Source: Parasedimentitalea psychrophila
GTDB taxonomy: Bacteria > Pseudomonadota > Alphaproteobacteria > Rhodobacterales > Rhodobacteraceae
DNA: 64,000 bases
Direction of reading: 5' to 3'
Assembly: GCF_030285785.1 (NCBI RefSeq)
Contig: NZ_CP127247.1
Span: forward strand, 186,001-250,000
Part shown: piece by piece, positions 52,116 through 61,104 of the stretch
Layout: the number at the start of each line of letters is the position of its first letter
Numbering within the stretch: position 1 is the first letter of the stretch
Position numbers and translations under genes: made by a program
Notes under the pieces: model-generated
What the model was told of the DNA's origin: nothing
The model's input: the letters and a program-made list of their open reading frames with translations, nothing else
Database searches by the model: none

Positions 52116-52354
52116 GTCAATTTCCTTCGTTTGTGGCGACCCCGTGTCGCCGATCATGCAAGTCAAACGGCTCATCAACGGGTTTCCGTCGCCCCCTGAG
52201 CAAAAAAATGTCTAAAAAAGGTTCGCGCCAAAAATAGCCGGACATCGCAGCGGAATTTGCGACATTACACCGCAAAGCTGCCGCGCCCCCTTTCGGTCCG
52301 GCCAGAATTCAGCCAGGAAGAGCGCAAAGATGGGTCAAACATATAGGATTTATC

Positions 52355-52759
52355 ATGACCGAGACTCAGACTGTGCTGGCCACAGACCTCGAAAACGATC
52401 GCCCAACCCTGCCGGCCCTGTTGAAGGGCTGGCGCCGCACATGCCCCAGCTGTGGCAAAGGTGCCGTGCTGCACTCCTATCTCAAGGTCAAAGCGCGCTG
52501 CGACAATTGTGATCTGGACCTGTCACAGGCCCGCGCCGATGACGGCCCGGCCTATTTGACCATCCTGGTTGTTGGTCACCTGCTGGCGCCACTGATCCAC
52601 CTCGTCTTTGTCACCTGGCGCCCTGAACCCCTGGTCTTATTCACAATTTTTACGATTGGCTGCGTCTCTCTGTCCCTCTATCTTCTGCCCAGACTAAAGG
52701 GCGGTATAATTGCTTACCAATGGGCAAAACGCATGTATGGGTTTGAAAAGAACTCCTGA
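52355..52759 (+). CDS. DUF983 family membrane protein
   Basis: This 134-residue protein has a zinc-ribbon-like N-terminus (CPSCGKGAVLHSYLKVKARCDNCDLDLS, two CxxC pairs) and two transmembrane helices (YLTILVVGHLLAPLIHLVF and FTIFTIGCVSLSLYLLPRL). DUF983 proteins are often near cytochrome oxidase genes; none is here. It is followed by the NUDIX gene after 26 bases, probably in one transcript. Confidence 0.86.
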   Translation: MTETQTVLATDLENDRPTLPALLKGWRRTCPSCGKGAVLHSYLKVKARCDNCDLDLSQARADDGPAYLTILVVGHLLAPLIHLVFVTWRPEPLVLFTIFTIGCVSLSLYLLPRLKGGIIAYQWAKRMYGFEKNS

Positions 52760-52785
52760 ACAGCCAACGACAGAATGAGGATCTC

Positions 52786-53511
52786 ATGACGGCAGGCCAA
52801 GATAACCCGGTTGTTGACAAGACCGCTGTGCGCAACGCGGCCACTGTGATTGTGGTGCGCGACCGGCTGGGCGCGGACCCCGCCATTCTGATGGGCCAGC
52901 GCGGCGCCAGGGCCGCGTTCATGCCCAACAAATTTGTCTTTCCCGGCGGCGCGGTTGATGCAACGGATGCGGATGTGCCGCTGGCCTCTGCCATTTCCGA
53001 GACCTGTCACACACGGCTTGCCGATCAGGCGCCGGGTGATTTGCAAACCGCGCTGACGGTCGCTGCCATTCGCGAGCTATGGGAGGAAACCGGGTTGGTG
53101 CTGGGGAGCTTGGGCAACTGGCCGGGTGCGGTCCCAGCTGATTGGCAAGAGTTTGCATCGGCAGGCTACCTGCCCACTGCCAGCGGCTTGCAATACGTCT
53201 TCCGCGCCCTCACCCCACCGGGTCGCCCGCGCCGGTTTGACGCCCGTTTCTTCCTTGTCGACGCGGAGGAGATTGCCACCGATCTCGATGATTTCTCCCG
53301 CGCCTCGGACGAGCTGTCCCATTTGCAATGGGTCAGGCTTTCCCAGGCCCGCCAGTTTGACCTGCCGTTCATAACCGAGGTGGTACTGGCCGAAGTCGCC
53401 GCCCGGATCACCGATCTGACGCCGCCCGGTTCGGTGCCCTATTTCCGCAATACCGACGAGGCCAGTCTGTTCCTGCGTCTCTACGGCAAAGAAATGCCCG
53501 CTGCCGACTGA
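52786..53511 (+). CDS. NUDIX hydrolase
   Basis: This 241-residue protein has a Nudix signature split by an insertion: FVFPGGAVD, then AAIRELWEETGLVLG with the catalytic R-E-x-x-E-E. It resembles NUDT19-like/CoA or nucleotide-diphosphate hydrolases of proteobacteria. GAATGAGGATCTC precedes the ATG. Substrate is not determined. It is convergent with the EamA transporter gene. Confidence 0.86.
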   Translation: MTAGQDNPVVDKTAVRNAATVIVVRDRLGADPAILMGQRGARAAFMPNKFVFPGGAVDATDADVPLASAISETCHTRLADQAPGDLQTALTVAAIRELWEETGLVLGSLGNWPGAVPADWQEFASAGYLPTASGLQYVFRALTPPGRPRRFDARFFLVDAEEIATDLDDFSRASDELSHLQWVRLSQARQFDLPFITEVVLAEVAARITDLTPPGSVPYFRNTDEASLFLRLYGKEMPAAD

Positions 53512-53529
53512 ACGACAAAACCTCCCAAG

Positions 53530-54432
53530 TTATAGCGCCAGCACCAAAGCCAGGATCGACAGCACTAGCAAAGCCATCCCCATGATCTCGCGCTTGGTGA
53601 TTTTTTCCTTGAAAAACAATACTGTTGCCAGAATTGACAGCAGCAGCTCGACCTGCCCCAGCGCCTTGACATAAGCCGCATTCTGCATCGAAAAGGCCCA
53701 GAACCAGCAGAACGAACCGCCCATGCTGGTTAGGCCAACCCAGATCGCCATCCGTCGCGCGGCCCAGACCCGGGCGATCTCATCCCGGTCACGCCAGCCC
53801 AGCCAGATCAGCATCATCAGGCATTGCAGGCTGACCACCACCGCCAGGGTCACGCCTGCGCGAAAGGCAGGCTGCAGATCGCCCAGTTGCAACGACGCAC
53901 CGCGATAGCTGACGGCGGAAAAGGCAAACAGCACCCCAGACCCCAGCCCCAGCTTTGCCGCCTTATTGGTCAGATGCTGCCACCAGGGCCCACTGCTTCC
54001 CGGCGTCTTTGACAGCACCAGCACCGCGCTCAACCCCAAGGCAATCGCCACCCAGCCCCAGTTGCTGATCTGATCGCCCAGCACCAGCAGGCCGACAATT
54101 GCAGTCTGGATAACTTCGGTTTTCTTAAAGGTGATTCCCACGGCAAAATTGCGTTGCTTGAACAGGGCCACCACGCAGATCGTCGCCAGGATCTGCGACA
54201 GCCCGCCAATGGTGGCAAACAACCAAAACCCCGGTGTCAGCGCCGGAAACGCCCGGCCTGAGACGTAAAGATAGGTCGCCAGCCCGATCAGGATAAACGG
54301 TGCCGAGTAGGCAAAGCGCGAAAAGGTCGCCCCGGCCGCAGACAGGGTGACACTGGCCAGAACCTTTTGCAGCATGAACCGAACGGTTTGAAATGTAGCG
54401 GCCGCAATCGCGACTGGAATCCATAAACTCAT
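53530..54432 (-). CDS. EamA/DMT family transporter
   Basis: This 300-residue protein has ten predicted transmembrane helices arranged as two EamA repeats. The N-terminal repeat ends around GLSAVLVLSKTPG, and the second has RRMAIWVGLTSMGGSFCWFW and QVELLLSILATVLFFKEKIT with the typical VEL/F-x-E signature. Drug/metabolite transporters move amino acids, sugars or metabolites; the substrate is unknown. Confidence 0.87.
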   Translation of the reverse strand: MSLWIPVAIAAATFQTVRFMLQKVLASVTLSAAGATFSRFAYSAPFILIGLATYLYVSGRAFPALTPGFWLFATIGGLSQILATICVVALFKQRNFAVGITFKKTEVIQTAIVGLLVLGDQISNWGWVAIALGLSAVLVLSKTPGSSGPWWQHLTNKAAKLGLGSGVLFAFSAVSYRGASLQLGDLQPAFRAGVTLAVVVSLQCLMMLIWLGWRDRDEIARVWAARRMAIWVGLTSMGGSFCWFWAFSMQNAAYVKALGQVELLLSILATVLFFKEKITKREIMGMALLVLSILALVLAL

Positions 54433-54449
54433 GCCGGCGTTATGGCGGT

Positions 54450-55352
54450 TTACGCATCCGGATGCCAGAGAGGATGCGGCACCGGATCCTTGCTACGCAG
54501 GAAATAGCGACGGAACACCTGCCCATAGCAGGTATAGGTATAATGCCCATTGGCATCCCTGAACGCGTCCCGGCGGTCCCGGTACAGGCGCGGCAGCGCA
54601 TACCAGGGCACGCCGGGGTGCAGATGGTGCACCACATGCAGGTTATTGTTGAGAAACAGAAAGCCCAGCGGACCACTGTCTTCGACCAGAACGGTGCGCG
54701 CATGCATCTGGTCATGGGCCCGGTGCTCCAGGAAGGTGCGGATTTTGACCAGTCCCAGCCCCAGGTAGGCGGCGATGGCATAGGCCCAAAATGGCATCGG
54801 CGTCAGACTGACCGCCCACAGCACCAGCGCCAGTCCCGGCAGATGCAGCAGCCAGGCCCAGATTACCGCCCACTCACCTCGCCCGGCAGCGCGGGCATCT
54901 CCGGCCAGGAAACAGACCTGACCAATCAGTGGCCCCAACAGGATGCGCCCCAACAGGGTGTTGTTGGCCCGGTACATCCAACGCATCCCCCGCGACATCC
55001 GCTGCCACACCTCTGGGTCCAGAAAATTGCTTTCCGGGTCGTCATAGGGATCGGTCAGGTTTTCATCGCGGTGATGCTCCAGATGGGTATCGCGAAACCT
55101 GTTATAGGGGATCGCCATGTTCAGCTGAGGCGCCATCAGGGTCTCGTTCAACCACCGCAGCCGAAAAGGATGCCCATGCAGCGCCTCATGGGTCAGCGAA
55201 GAGTGAAAGGCGACCAGAATGGCACTGACCGAAATCGCCAGTACCAGACTGATTTCGGGCAGCAGCAACAGGGTTGCAAACCACAGCCCATAGCAGGCCA
55301 CGATCAGCAATAGGGTGCGCCATTCCGGGCCTTTGGGCAGATGTTCAGACAT
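54450..55352 (-). CDS. Fatty acid desaturase family protein
   Basis: This 300-residue membrane di-iron protein has three histidine clusters: HEALHGHPF, HLEHHRDENL and NNNLHVVHHLHPGVPW. It has four hydrophobic segments in the expected places. Related proteins include acyl-lipid desaturases and beta-carotene hydroxylases; the exact substrate is uncertain. It overlaps the DUF2061 gene (ATG within its stop) and lies divergent from an XRE regulator, which may control both. Confidence 0.9.
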   Translation of the reverse strand: MSEHLPKGPEWRTLLLIVACYGLWFATLLLLPEISLVLAISVSAILVAFHSSLTHEALHGHPFRLRWLNETLMAPQLNMAIPYNRFRDTHLEHHRDENLTDPYDDPESNFLDPEVWQRMSRGMRWMYRANNTLLGRILLGPLIGQVCFLAGDARAAGRGEWAVIWAWLLHLPGLALVLWAVSLTPMPFWAYAIAAYLGLGLVKIRTFLEHRAHDQMHARTVLVEDSGPLGFLFLNNNLHVVHHLHPGVPWYALPRLYRDRRDAFRDANGHYTYTCYGQVFRRYFLRSKDPVPHPLWHPDA

Positions 55353-55551
55353 GGTCTCGGCCCCAGCCAATACGCGACCAAATCCGCTCGTACAGAAGAT
55401 ACAGGGTGAACCCGATCGCGGTGTTGATCAGCGCGATCACCCCACCCACGGCAATCGATCCGGTGGCCAGAAATCCAACCAGCGCCATCGACCCCAAGCC
55501 GATGATATTCCAAATAAGCGCCTTGACCAGCGACCGTACCCGCGTTTCCAT
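55345..55551 (-). CDS. DUF2061 small membrane protein
   Basis: This 68-residue protein has two transmembrane helices (SLVKALIWNIIGLGSMALVG and VGGVIALINTAIGFTLYLLYERIW). It matches DUF2061, a family of predicted membrane proteins. It is first in a two-gene unit with the desaturase. No function is known. Confidence 0.82.
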   Translation of the reverse strand: METRVRSLVKALIWNIIGLGSMALVGFLATGSIAVGGVIALINTAIGFTLYLLYERIWSRIGWGRDHV

Positions 55552-55655
55552 TCTACCTCCTGACGATAAGTTGCCTCAGGAGTACCGTAAAGCGACGCTG
55601 TGCAGAATTCCGTATATGATTAACAAATCAAAACAACTGTGATTTAAGTGAACAC

Positions 55656-56519
55656 ATGAGTATAAAAATCGACAAACGCACCCGAGCTGAGCAATTCCGC
55701 CTACGGTTGATTCGAGCCCTGCGCGACAGCGGCCTCAGCCAAAGCGCCCTGGCGCGACAAATCAGCGTCGATCGCTCCACCATTTCGCAACTGGTGGGCG
55801 GCGATGGCGCCCGGCTTCCCAACGCCCATGTGGTTGGCGCCTGTGCCAGCGCTCTGGGGGTCTCGGCCGACTGGCTGCTCAGCCTGTCTGATCGCCCCGA
55901 AAGTGCGGCCGAACTGCTGGCGGGCGCCCTGTCCCTGTCCGAGGCCCCGCGGGCGCTGGTGGATGCCCGCATCTTTGACTGGCACCGCGAGGCGGCGGGC
56001 TACAAGATCCGCCATGTGCCCGCCACCCTGCCCGATATGATGAAGACCCGCGCCCTGCTGGAATGGGAATATACCCCGCATCTGGGGCGCACCGCCGGCC
56101 AGGCCATTGGCGCCTCCGAGGACCGGCTGGCCTGGATGCGGCAGTCACAGTCGGACTATGAAATCGCCATGCCCATTTATGAGCTGCACAGCTTTGCCCA
56201 TGGCACTGGCTATTATCAGGACTTGCCACTGCAGACCCGCATTGAACAGCTCGATAACTTTGAGCGCCTCTGCACCCAGCTCTATCCCCGGCTGCGAGTC
56301 TATCTGTTTGATGCCAAACGGCTGTACTCGTCGCCGCTGACCATCTTTGGACCATTGCTCTGCGTCTTCTATGCCGGCTCGCACTATATGGCCTTTCGCG
56401 ACAGCGACCGGATCGAGACCTTCACCCAGCATTTTGACACACTGATCCGCGAGGCCGATCTGACCGCAAGGCAATTACCCGACCACCTGCGCGCACTTAA
56501 AGCAAGCCTCACCGGCTAG
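55656..56519 (+). CDS. XRE-family transcriptional regulator
   Basis: This 287-residue protein has an N-terminal helix-turn-helix (SGLSQSALARQISVDRSTISQLVGG, about residues 25-49) and a long C-terminal region resembling a sensor domain (YYQDLPLQTRIEQLDNFERL). Divergent from DUF2061-desaturase with a 104-base spacer, it is a likely regulator of membrane-lipid desaturation. The ligand is unknown. Confidence 0.85.
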   Translation: MSIKIDKRTRAEQFRLRLIRALRDSGLSQSALARQISVDRSTISQLVGGDGARLPNAHVVGACASALGVSADWLLSLSDRPESAAELLAGALSLSEAPRALVDARIFDWHREAAGYKIRHVPATLPDMMKTRALLEWEYTPHLGRTAGQAIGASEDRLAWMRQSQSDYEIAMPIYELHSFAHGTGYYQDLPLQTRIEQLDNFERLCTQLYPRLRVYLFDAKRLYSSPLTIFGPLLCVFYAGSHYMAFRDSDRIETFTQHFDTLIREADLTARQLPDHLRALKASLTG

Positions 56520-56586
56520 GCCCCACGGCGCCGACACGGCGGCGTTCAGGCTCAAGTCGCGACAGCGACTTGAGCCACCGGCACCG

Positions 56587-57345
56587 CTAGACTTTTGGGT
56601 CCGGGTTCACGGTGTGGCCATCCACCGCGATCACCTGCCCCGACACCAGACGGGCCGCATCCGAGGCCAGAAAGACCGCCATATTGGCAATATCACTGGC
56701 TTCGACAAAACTCCCCATCGAGGTGCCAGCAGCATAGCCGTCATAGACCTCATCCCGGGTCATCCCCTTGGCCGCCGCTTCGCGCTCCAGCACCCCCTCG
56801 ATCCGGGGGCCTTCGACGGCGCCCGGACAGATCACATTGGCGCGAATGCCGTGTGGGCCCAGCTCCATCGCCAGCGTTTTGGTCAGCCCGATCACCGCCC
56901 ATTTCGCCGCCGAATAGGGCGCCCGGTTGGGATAGCCGTATTGCCCTGCGGTTGAGGAGGTCACGATGATCGACCCCGCCCCCGCAGCCTTCATCATCGG
57001 TGTTGCGTATTTCGCCGCCAGAAACGCGCCTTCCAAATTGACGCTAACGCAGGCCTGCCAGTCCGCCAGCGCCACATCCTCAATCTTGGCGGTTGGCCCG
57101 GCGACGCCTGCATTGGCACAGAGCACATCCAGCCCGCCGCCCGCCGCAGCCACAGCCGCAAACACCACCCGCATATCGTCTTCGCTGGCGGCATTGGCGC
57201 GGTGGGTGATCCAGCTGGATGGCAGCGCCGCCAATCCGGCCTCATTCACATCGGTAACCCAGACCTCGTAGCCCGCTGCGGCAAATCCCTCGCCCATGGC
57301 GCGGCCAATACCGGAGGCACCTGCGGTGATCAGAACCCGCGCCAT
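56587..57345 (-). CDS. SDR family oxidoreductase of the carnitine cluster
   Basis: This 252-residue short-chain dehydrogenase has the cofactor motif TAGASGIGRAMGEGF, NAG (LCANAGVAG), catalytic S-Y-K (IIVTSSTAGQYG, YSAAKW) and the C-terminal VSGQVIAVDGHTV. It starts at the stop of the carnitine dehydrogenase gene and is the third gene of the unit. Its substrate is probably a hydroxyacyl intermediate of carnitine catabolism; this is inferred from position. Confidence 0.88.
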   Translation of the reverse strand: MARVLITAGASGIGRAMGEGFAAAGYEVWVTDVNEAGLAALPSSWITHRANAASEDDMRVVFAAVAAAGGGLDVLCANAGVAGPTAKIEDVALADWQACVSVNLEGAFLAAKYATPMMKAAGAGSIIVTSSTAGQYGYPNRAPYSAAKWAVIGLTKTLAMELGPHGIRANVICPGAVEGPRIEGVLEREAAAKGMTRDEVYDGYAAGTSMGSFVEASDIANMAVFLASDAARLVSGQVIAVDGHTVNPDPKV

Positions 57346-58817
57346 TATCGTGGTGCCCCAATAGCGCGGCCTAAACCATCAGGCGCCGATAGCGCGGCAT
57401 GCGCCTGCGCCAGCTTCACCAGCGCCGCCTCCACATGAGGGGCTGGCGGTGCGGATCGACGGGTCGCCAGATCCACATGCAGCAACATGTGCTCACCGGT
57501 GGCCAGCAACCGGTCACCCTCATACATTTCATGCCACAGATGCATCTTCTTGCCCGCCCCCATGATCACCTGGGTTCTGACCTGAATGGCATGGCCCGCG
57601 TGGATCTCGTCAATGTGGCGGATATGGGTTTCGGCGGTAAAATAGCTGCCGCCCGAGGCGATATAGTCGGCGTCACAACCGATCATTATCATCAGCCGGT
57701 CGGTGGACTGGGCAAAGGCATCCAAGTAACGACTTTCGGTCATGTGACCGTTGTAGTCGGTCCAGTCCAGCGGCACCGTGCGGTTCAAGGTCAGCACCGG
57801 CTGCGACAGATCCGTCATCTGGTCCACATGGCTCAGCAGTCCTGCCTCGCCTTCGCGCGCCTTGTCCTGCGCATTCTGCAACGCGCCGGCACCCCAGTCA
57901 TTGGCCGACATCGCCCGCATCATACCGACAAGGTTATCATCGCGAATGCGCTCCAACTGGCGGATCGAATGCATGCCGGATTGCTCATCCGACTGATCGG
58001 CGATCAGATCCACCAGCTCGTCGGTGAACTCGGGCACATCCATCAGTTTGGTCCAGGGTTCCGTCAGGCAGGGGCCAAACTGCGCCATGAAATGTTTCAT
58101 TCCGGCCTCACCGCCCGCCACGCGGTAAGTTTCAAACAGCCCCATCTGCGCCCAGCGAATGCCAAAGCCATAACGGATCGCGTTGTCGATTTCCTCGGTC
58201 GAGGCGATGCCGTCCTTGACCAGCCACAGCGCCTCACGCCAGACCGCCTCGAGGAAGCGATCAGCGATATGCGCATCAATTTCTTTGCGCAAGTGCAGCG
58301 GGTACATGCCAATGCTAGTGATGATCTCTTTGGCGCGGGCGATCAATTCGGGCGGATTTACTTCGGTGCCGACCAGTTCGATCAGCGGCAGCAGGTAGAC
58401 CGGGTTGAACGGATGCGCGACGACGATCTGCCCGGCATTTGCGTGGCCTTCCTGCAATTGCGACGGTTTAAAACCGCTGGTGGAGGAACCAATCACCACG
58501 TTAGCAGCACAGTGTTGTTGCAGCTCGCCGTAGACTTTCTGCTTCAGATCCAACCGCTCGGGCACGCTTTCCTGCACCCAGGTCGCGCCAGACACCGCCT
58601 CGGCAATGCTCGGGTGAAAGCTCAGGCTTCCCTCAGACGGCAATGCCACATTGCCCAAGCCCGGCAGACTGCGGCGCGCATTGTCCAGCACCTCGCCAAT
58701 TTTGCGCTCGGCCTCAGGGTCCGGGTCAAACACCCGCACGTCCCAGCCGTTCAGCAGGAACCGCGCGGCCCAGCCACCACCGATTACACCGCCGCCAATA
58801 ATTGCTGCTGTTGTCAT
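57345..58817 (-). CDS. Carnitine 3-dehydrogenase fused to betainyl-CoA thioesterase
   Basis: This 490-residue bifunctional protein has residues 1-320 as a 3-hydroxyacyl-CoA dehydrogenase-type domain (IIGGGVIGGGWAARFLLNGW, VQESVPERLDLKQKV, HPFNPVYLLPLIELVG). Residues 340-490 are a hot-dog thioesterase (NRTVPLDWTDYNGHMTESRYL). This fusion is known in carnitine-degrading bacteria, where the first part oxidises L-carnitine to 3-dehydrocarnitine and the second hydrolyses betainyl-CoA. It follows the BKACE gene, completing conversion to glycine betaine. Confidence 0.9.
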   Translation of the reverse strand: MTTAAIIGGGVIGGGWAARFLLNGWDVRVFDPDPEAERKIGEVLDNARRSLPGLGNVALPSEGSLSFHPSIAEAVSGATWVQESVPERLDLKQKVYGELQQHCAANVVIGSSTSGFKPSQLQEGHANAGQIVVAHPFNPVYLLPLIELVGTEVNPPELIARAKEIITSIGMYPLHLRKEIDAHIADRFLEAVWREALWLVKDGIASTEEIDNAIRYGFGIRWAQMGLFETYRVAGGEAGMKHFMAQFGPCLTEPWTKLMDVPEFTDELVDLIADQSDEQSGMHSIRQLERIRDDNLVGMMRAMSANDWGAGALQNAQDKAREGEAGLLSHVDQMTDLSQPVLTLNRTVPLDWTDYNGHMTESRYLDAFAQSTDRLMIMIGCDADYIASGGSYFTAETHIRHIDEIHAGHAIQVRTQVIMGAGKKMHLWHEMYEGDRLLATGEHMLLHVDLATRRSAPPAPHVEAALVKLAQAHAALSAPDGLGRAIGAPR

Positions 58818-58858
58818 GTTGCTTCCTTCTCAGATCCTAATTGGCTCGTGCGCAGCAC

Positions 58859-58901
58859 GGGTCGCGCCTGACCTTCCCCACGGGAAGGTCAGGCGCGACC
58901 C
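58859..58901. repeat. Palindromic repeat, GCGCCTGACCTT family, copy E
   Basis: GGGTCGCGCCTGACCTTCCC and its exact inverse flank a three-base loop (CAC), a perfect 20-base stem. It lies between the BKACE and carnitine dehydrogenase genes on the same strand, so it may tune expression between them. It is a minimal version of the family without the inner part. Confidence 0.9.
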
Positions 58902-58911
58902 TTGTTGGTCT

Positions 58912-59829
58912 TTACTTCGCCAGTGGCGCCCGCTTCACCAGACCCAGCTTCTCACGCACTGCTTCTGGACCCATCACCCGCGCACCCATGTTTTCAATGA
59001 TGGTGCCCGCGCGCTCGACCAGCTGCCAGTTCTCGGCCAGCTGACCCTTGCCCAACCACAGATTGTCCTCCAGCCCAACGCGCACATTGCCGCCCGCCAG
59101 GATTGAGGCCGCCACATAGGCCATCTGATCACGGCCAAGCGAGAACGCCGACCAGTTCCAGCTCTCCGGCACATTATTGACCATCGCCATGAAGGTGTTC
59201 AGATCATTCGGCGCGCCCCATGGCACCCCCATGCACAGCTGCACCAGCGCCGGACCGTCCAGCACGCCCTCTTTCACCAGCTCTTTGGCAAACCAAAGAT
59301 GGCCGGTGTCAAAGGCCTCAATCTCGGGCTTTACACCCAGATCGGTCATCATCTGACCCATGCTGCGCAACATGCCGGGCGTGTTGGTCATCACGTAATC
59401 GGCTTCGGCGAAATTCATGGTGCCGCAGTCCAGCGTGCAGATCTCCGGCAGGCATTCCGCCACATGCGCCATCCGCGCGGTGGCGCCGATCATATCGGTG
59501 CCCGCGGCATTCACTGGCAGCGGGTTCTCGACATCGCCAAACACCATATCACCGCCCATGCCAGCGGTCAGGTTCAGAACCATGTCCACCTCGGACTCGC
59601 GGATGCGATCGGTGAGTTCACGGTACAGGCCCAGATCACGGCTCGGAGCGCCGGTTTCGGGATCACGCACATGGCAGTGCACAATGGCAGCACCGGCTTT
59701 GGCCGCCGCAATGGCGCTTTCGGCAATTTGCGCTGGCGAGCGCGGCACATGTGGGCTGCGATCCTGGCTGCTTCCCGAGCCGGTCACCGCACAGGTGATA
59801 AAGACGTCTTTGGTCATATTCAGAGGCAT
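58912..59829 (-). CDS. BKACE enzyme, probable dehydrocarnitine cleavage
   Basis: This 305-residue protein is of the beta-keto acid cleavage (BKACE) family, a TIM barrel with metal-binding histidines in IVHCHVRDPETG. The AAGAA-type segment (SAIAAAKAGAAIVH) and GVPWGAPNDLNTFMAMV are also present. In carnitine pathways it converts 3-dehydrocarnitine plus acetyl-CoA to acetoacetate and betainyl-CoA. The GGGGAAAAGCAAA site precedes ATG 59829. It is first in the carnitine unit and divergent from the GlxA-type regulator. Confidence 0.9.
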   Translation of the reverse strand: MPLNMTKDVFITCAVTGSGSSQDRSPHVPRSPAQIAESAIAAAKAGAAIVHCHVRDPETGAPSRDLGLYRELTDRIRESEVDMVLNLTAGMGGDMVFGDVENPLPVNAAGTDMIGATARMAHVAECLPEICTLDCGTMNFAEADYVMTNTPGMLRSMGQMMTDLGVKPEIEAFDTGHLWFAKELVKEGVLDGPALVQLCMGVPWGAPNDLNTFMAMVNNVPESWNWSAFSLGRDQMAYVAASILAGGNVRVGLEDNLWLGKGQLAENWQLVERAGTIIENMGARVMGPEAVREKLGLVKRAPLAK

Positions 59830-59962
59830 TTTGCTTTTCCCCGCAATGTACAGAGTTTTGCCTGTAGTTATCCACAGGCTCTTCCCCAGTTTCCTATTTG
59901 CACTGATCTGCACTCTGCCCCAGCCTTGGGGCCTGAACTTTACAGAATGCGAATCCTACTTG

Positions 59963-60946
59963 ATGAAATCCGCAAAAAACATACTTCAACCAGAACACCG
60001 TCCGCTGAAAACAGCGGTGCTGGTGCTGGACGAATGCAACACCCTCTCTTTTGCCGCCGTGGTCGATCCGATGCGCGCCGCTAACCGGCTGGCTGGGCGT
60101 CACGCCTTTGACTGGGATTATGTCACCGCCACCGACGAGCCCGCAATGCTGACCAGCGGCTTGACAGTGCCGGGCATCCCACTGGCCCGGCTGCAGGGCT
60201 GCGAGCTGCTGATTGTGGTGGCCGGCTTCCAACTGGCCCGCCACGCCACCCCCAGCCTGCTGGCAGGTCTGCGCCGCATCGCTGCCACCGGTGCGACGAT
60301 AGCGGGCATCGACGGCGGCCCCTGGCTGCTGGCCGAGGCCGGCTTGCTAGATGGCCATGCCGCCACCACCCACTGGGAGGATCTGGACAATTTCGCCAAC
60401 CGCTTCCCCGAGGTTGACACCCGCCAGGACCGCTTCACCCTGTCCGAAGGCCGCCTGACCTCGGGCGGTGCCACCCCTGCGATCGAGATGATGTTGCATA
60501 TCATTGGTGCGCGCCACGGCATCGGCTTTGCCTCCCGCGTCGCCGGGCTGTTCCTCTATGATGGCCCCAGCGCCCCAACCCGGCCGCAAAGCCGCCTGGG
60601 CAGCCAGAAGCACAACGCACTCACCGCCAAGGCCAATGCACTGATGGAATCCTCGTTGGACGAACCGCTGCCGCTCAGCCACATCGCCGAGAACCTGGGC
60701 ACCAGCCCGCGCAGCCTGCAGCAACAGTTCCGCCTGCGCCTGAACACCACCCCGCAAGACCACTACCTGCAGCTGCGCCTGGCCGAGGCCCGCCGCCTGG
60801 TGACAGACACCGATCTGCCGCTAATGGATGTGGCCGTTGCCACCGGCTTCACCTCGCAATCCAGCTTTGCCCGCGCCTTTCGCACCGCCCATGGCAGCAC
60901 CGCCCGCGATCTGCGTCAGGACGCCACCCTGCCCCTGCGGCACTAG
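59963..60946 (+). CDS. GlxA/CdhR-type transcriptional regulator
   Basis: This 327-residue regulator has an N-terminal DJ-1/PfpI-like domain (AVLVLDECNTLSFAAVVDPMRAANRLAG, GATIAGIDGGPWLLAEAGLL) and a C-terminal AraC double HTH (LSHIAENLGTSPRSLQQQFR, MDVAVATGFTSQSSFARAFR). This architecture matches regulators of choline, glycine betaine and carnitine catabolism such as CdhR and GbdR. Divergent from the carnitine genes, it probably activates them. The ATG at 59963 gives the domain's usual start. Confidence 0.9.
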   Translation: MKSAKNILQPEHRPLKTAVLVLDECNTLSFAAVVDPMRAANRLAGRHAFDWDYVTATDEPAMLTSGLTVPGIPLARLQGCELLIVVAGFQLARHATPSLLAGLRRIAATGATIAGIDGGPWLLAEAGLLDGHAATTHWEDLDNFANRFPEVDTRQDRFTLSEGRLTSGGATPAIEMMLHIIGARHGIGFASRVAGLFLYDGPSAPTRPQSRLGSQKHNALTAKANALMESSLDEPLPLSHIAENLGTSPRSLQQQFRLRLNTTPQDHYLQLRLAEARRLVTDTDLPLMDVAVATGFTSQSSFARAFRTAHGSTARDLRQDATLPLRH

Positions 60947-60992
60947 CCAGCCATTCCCAAGCCATGGTGCGGCGCCCGTTCCACCAAGACGG

Positions 60993-61070
60993 ATCTCGCT
61001 TCATCTGGCCAAAAATATCCCGGGGGTGAATGGGCCAACAGGCCCAGAGGGGGCAGCGCCCCCTCCCCTT
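60993..61070. repeat. Intergenic repeat, second family, copy 3
   Basis: CTTCATCTGGCCAAAAATAT is followed by a CCCGGGGG core, the inverted TGGGCC/GGCCCA pair and AGGGGGCAGCGCCCCCT. This is the common rhodobacterial form. It lies between convergent GlxA-type and aldo-keto reductase genes. Confidence 0.7.
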
Positions 61071-61104
61071 GCCTTTTTAACACTGCCCTTGTTGAGACCG
61101 CCCT

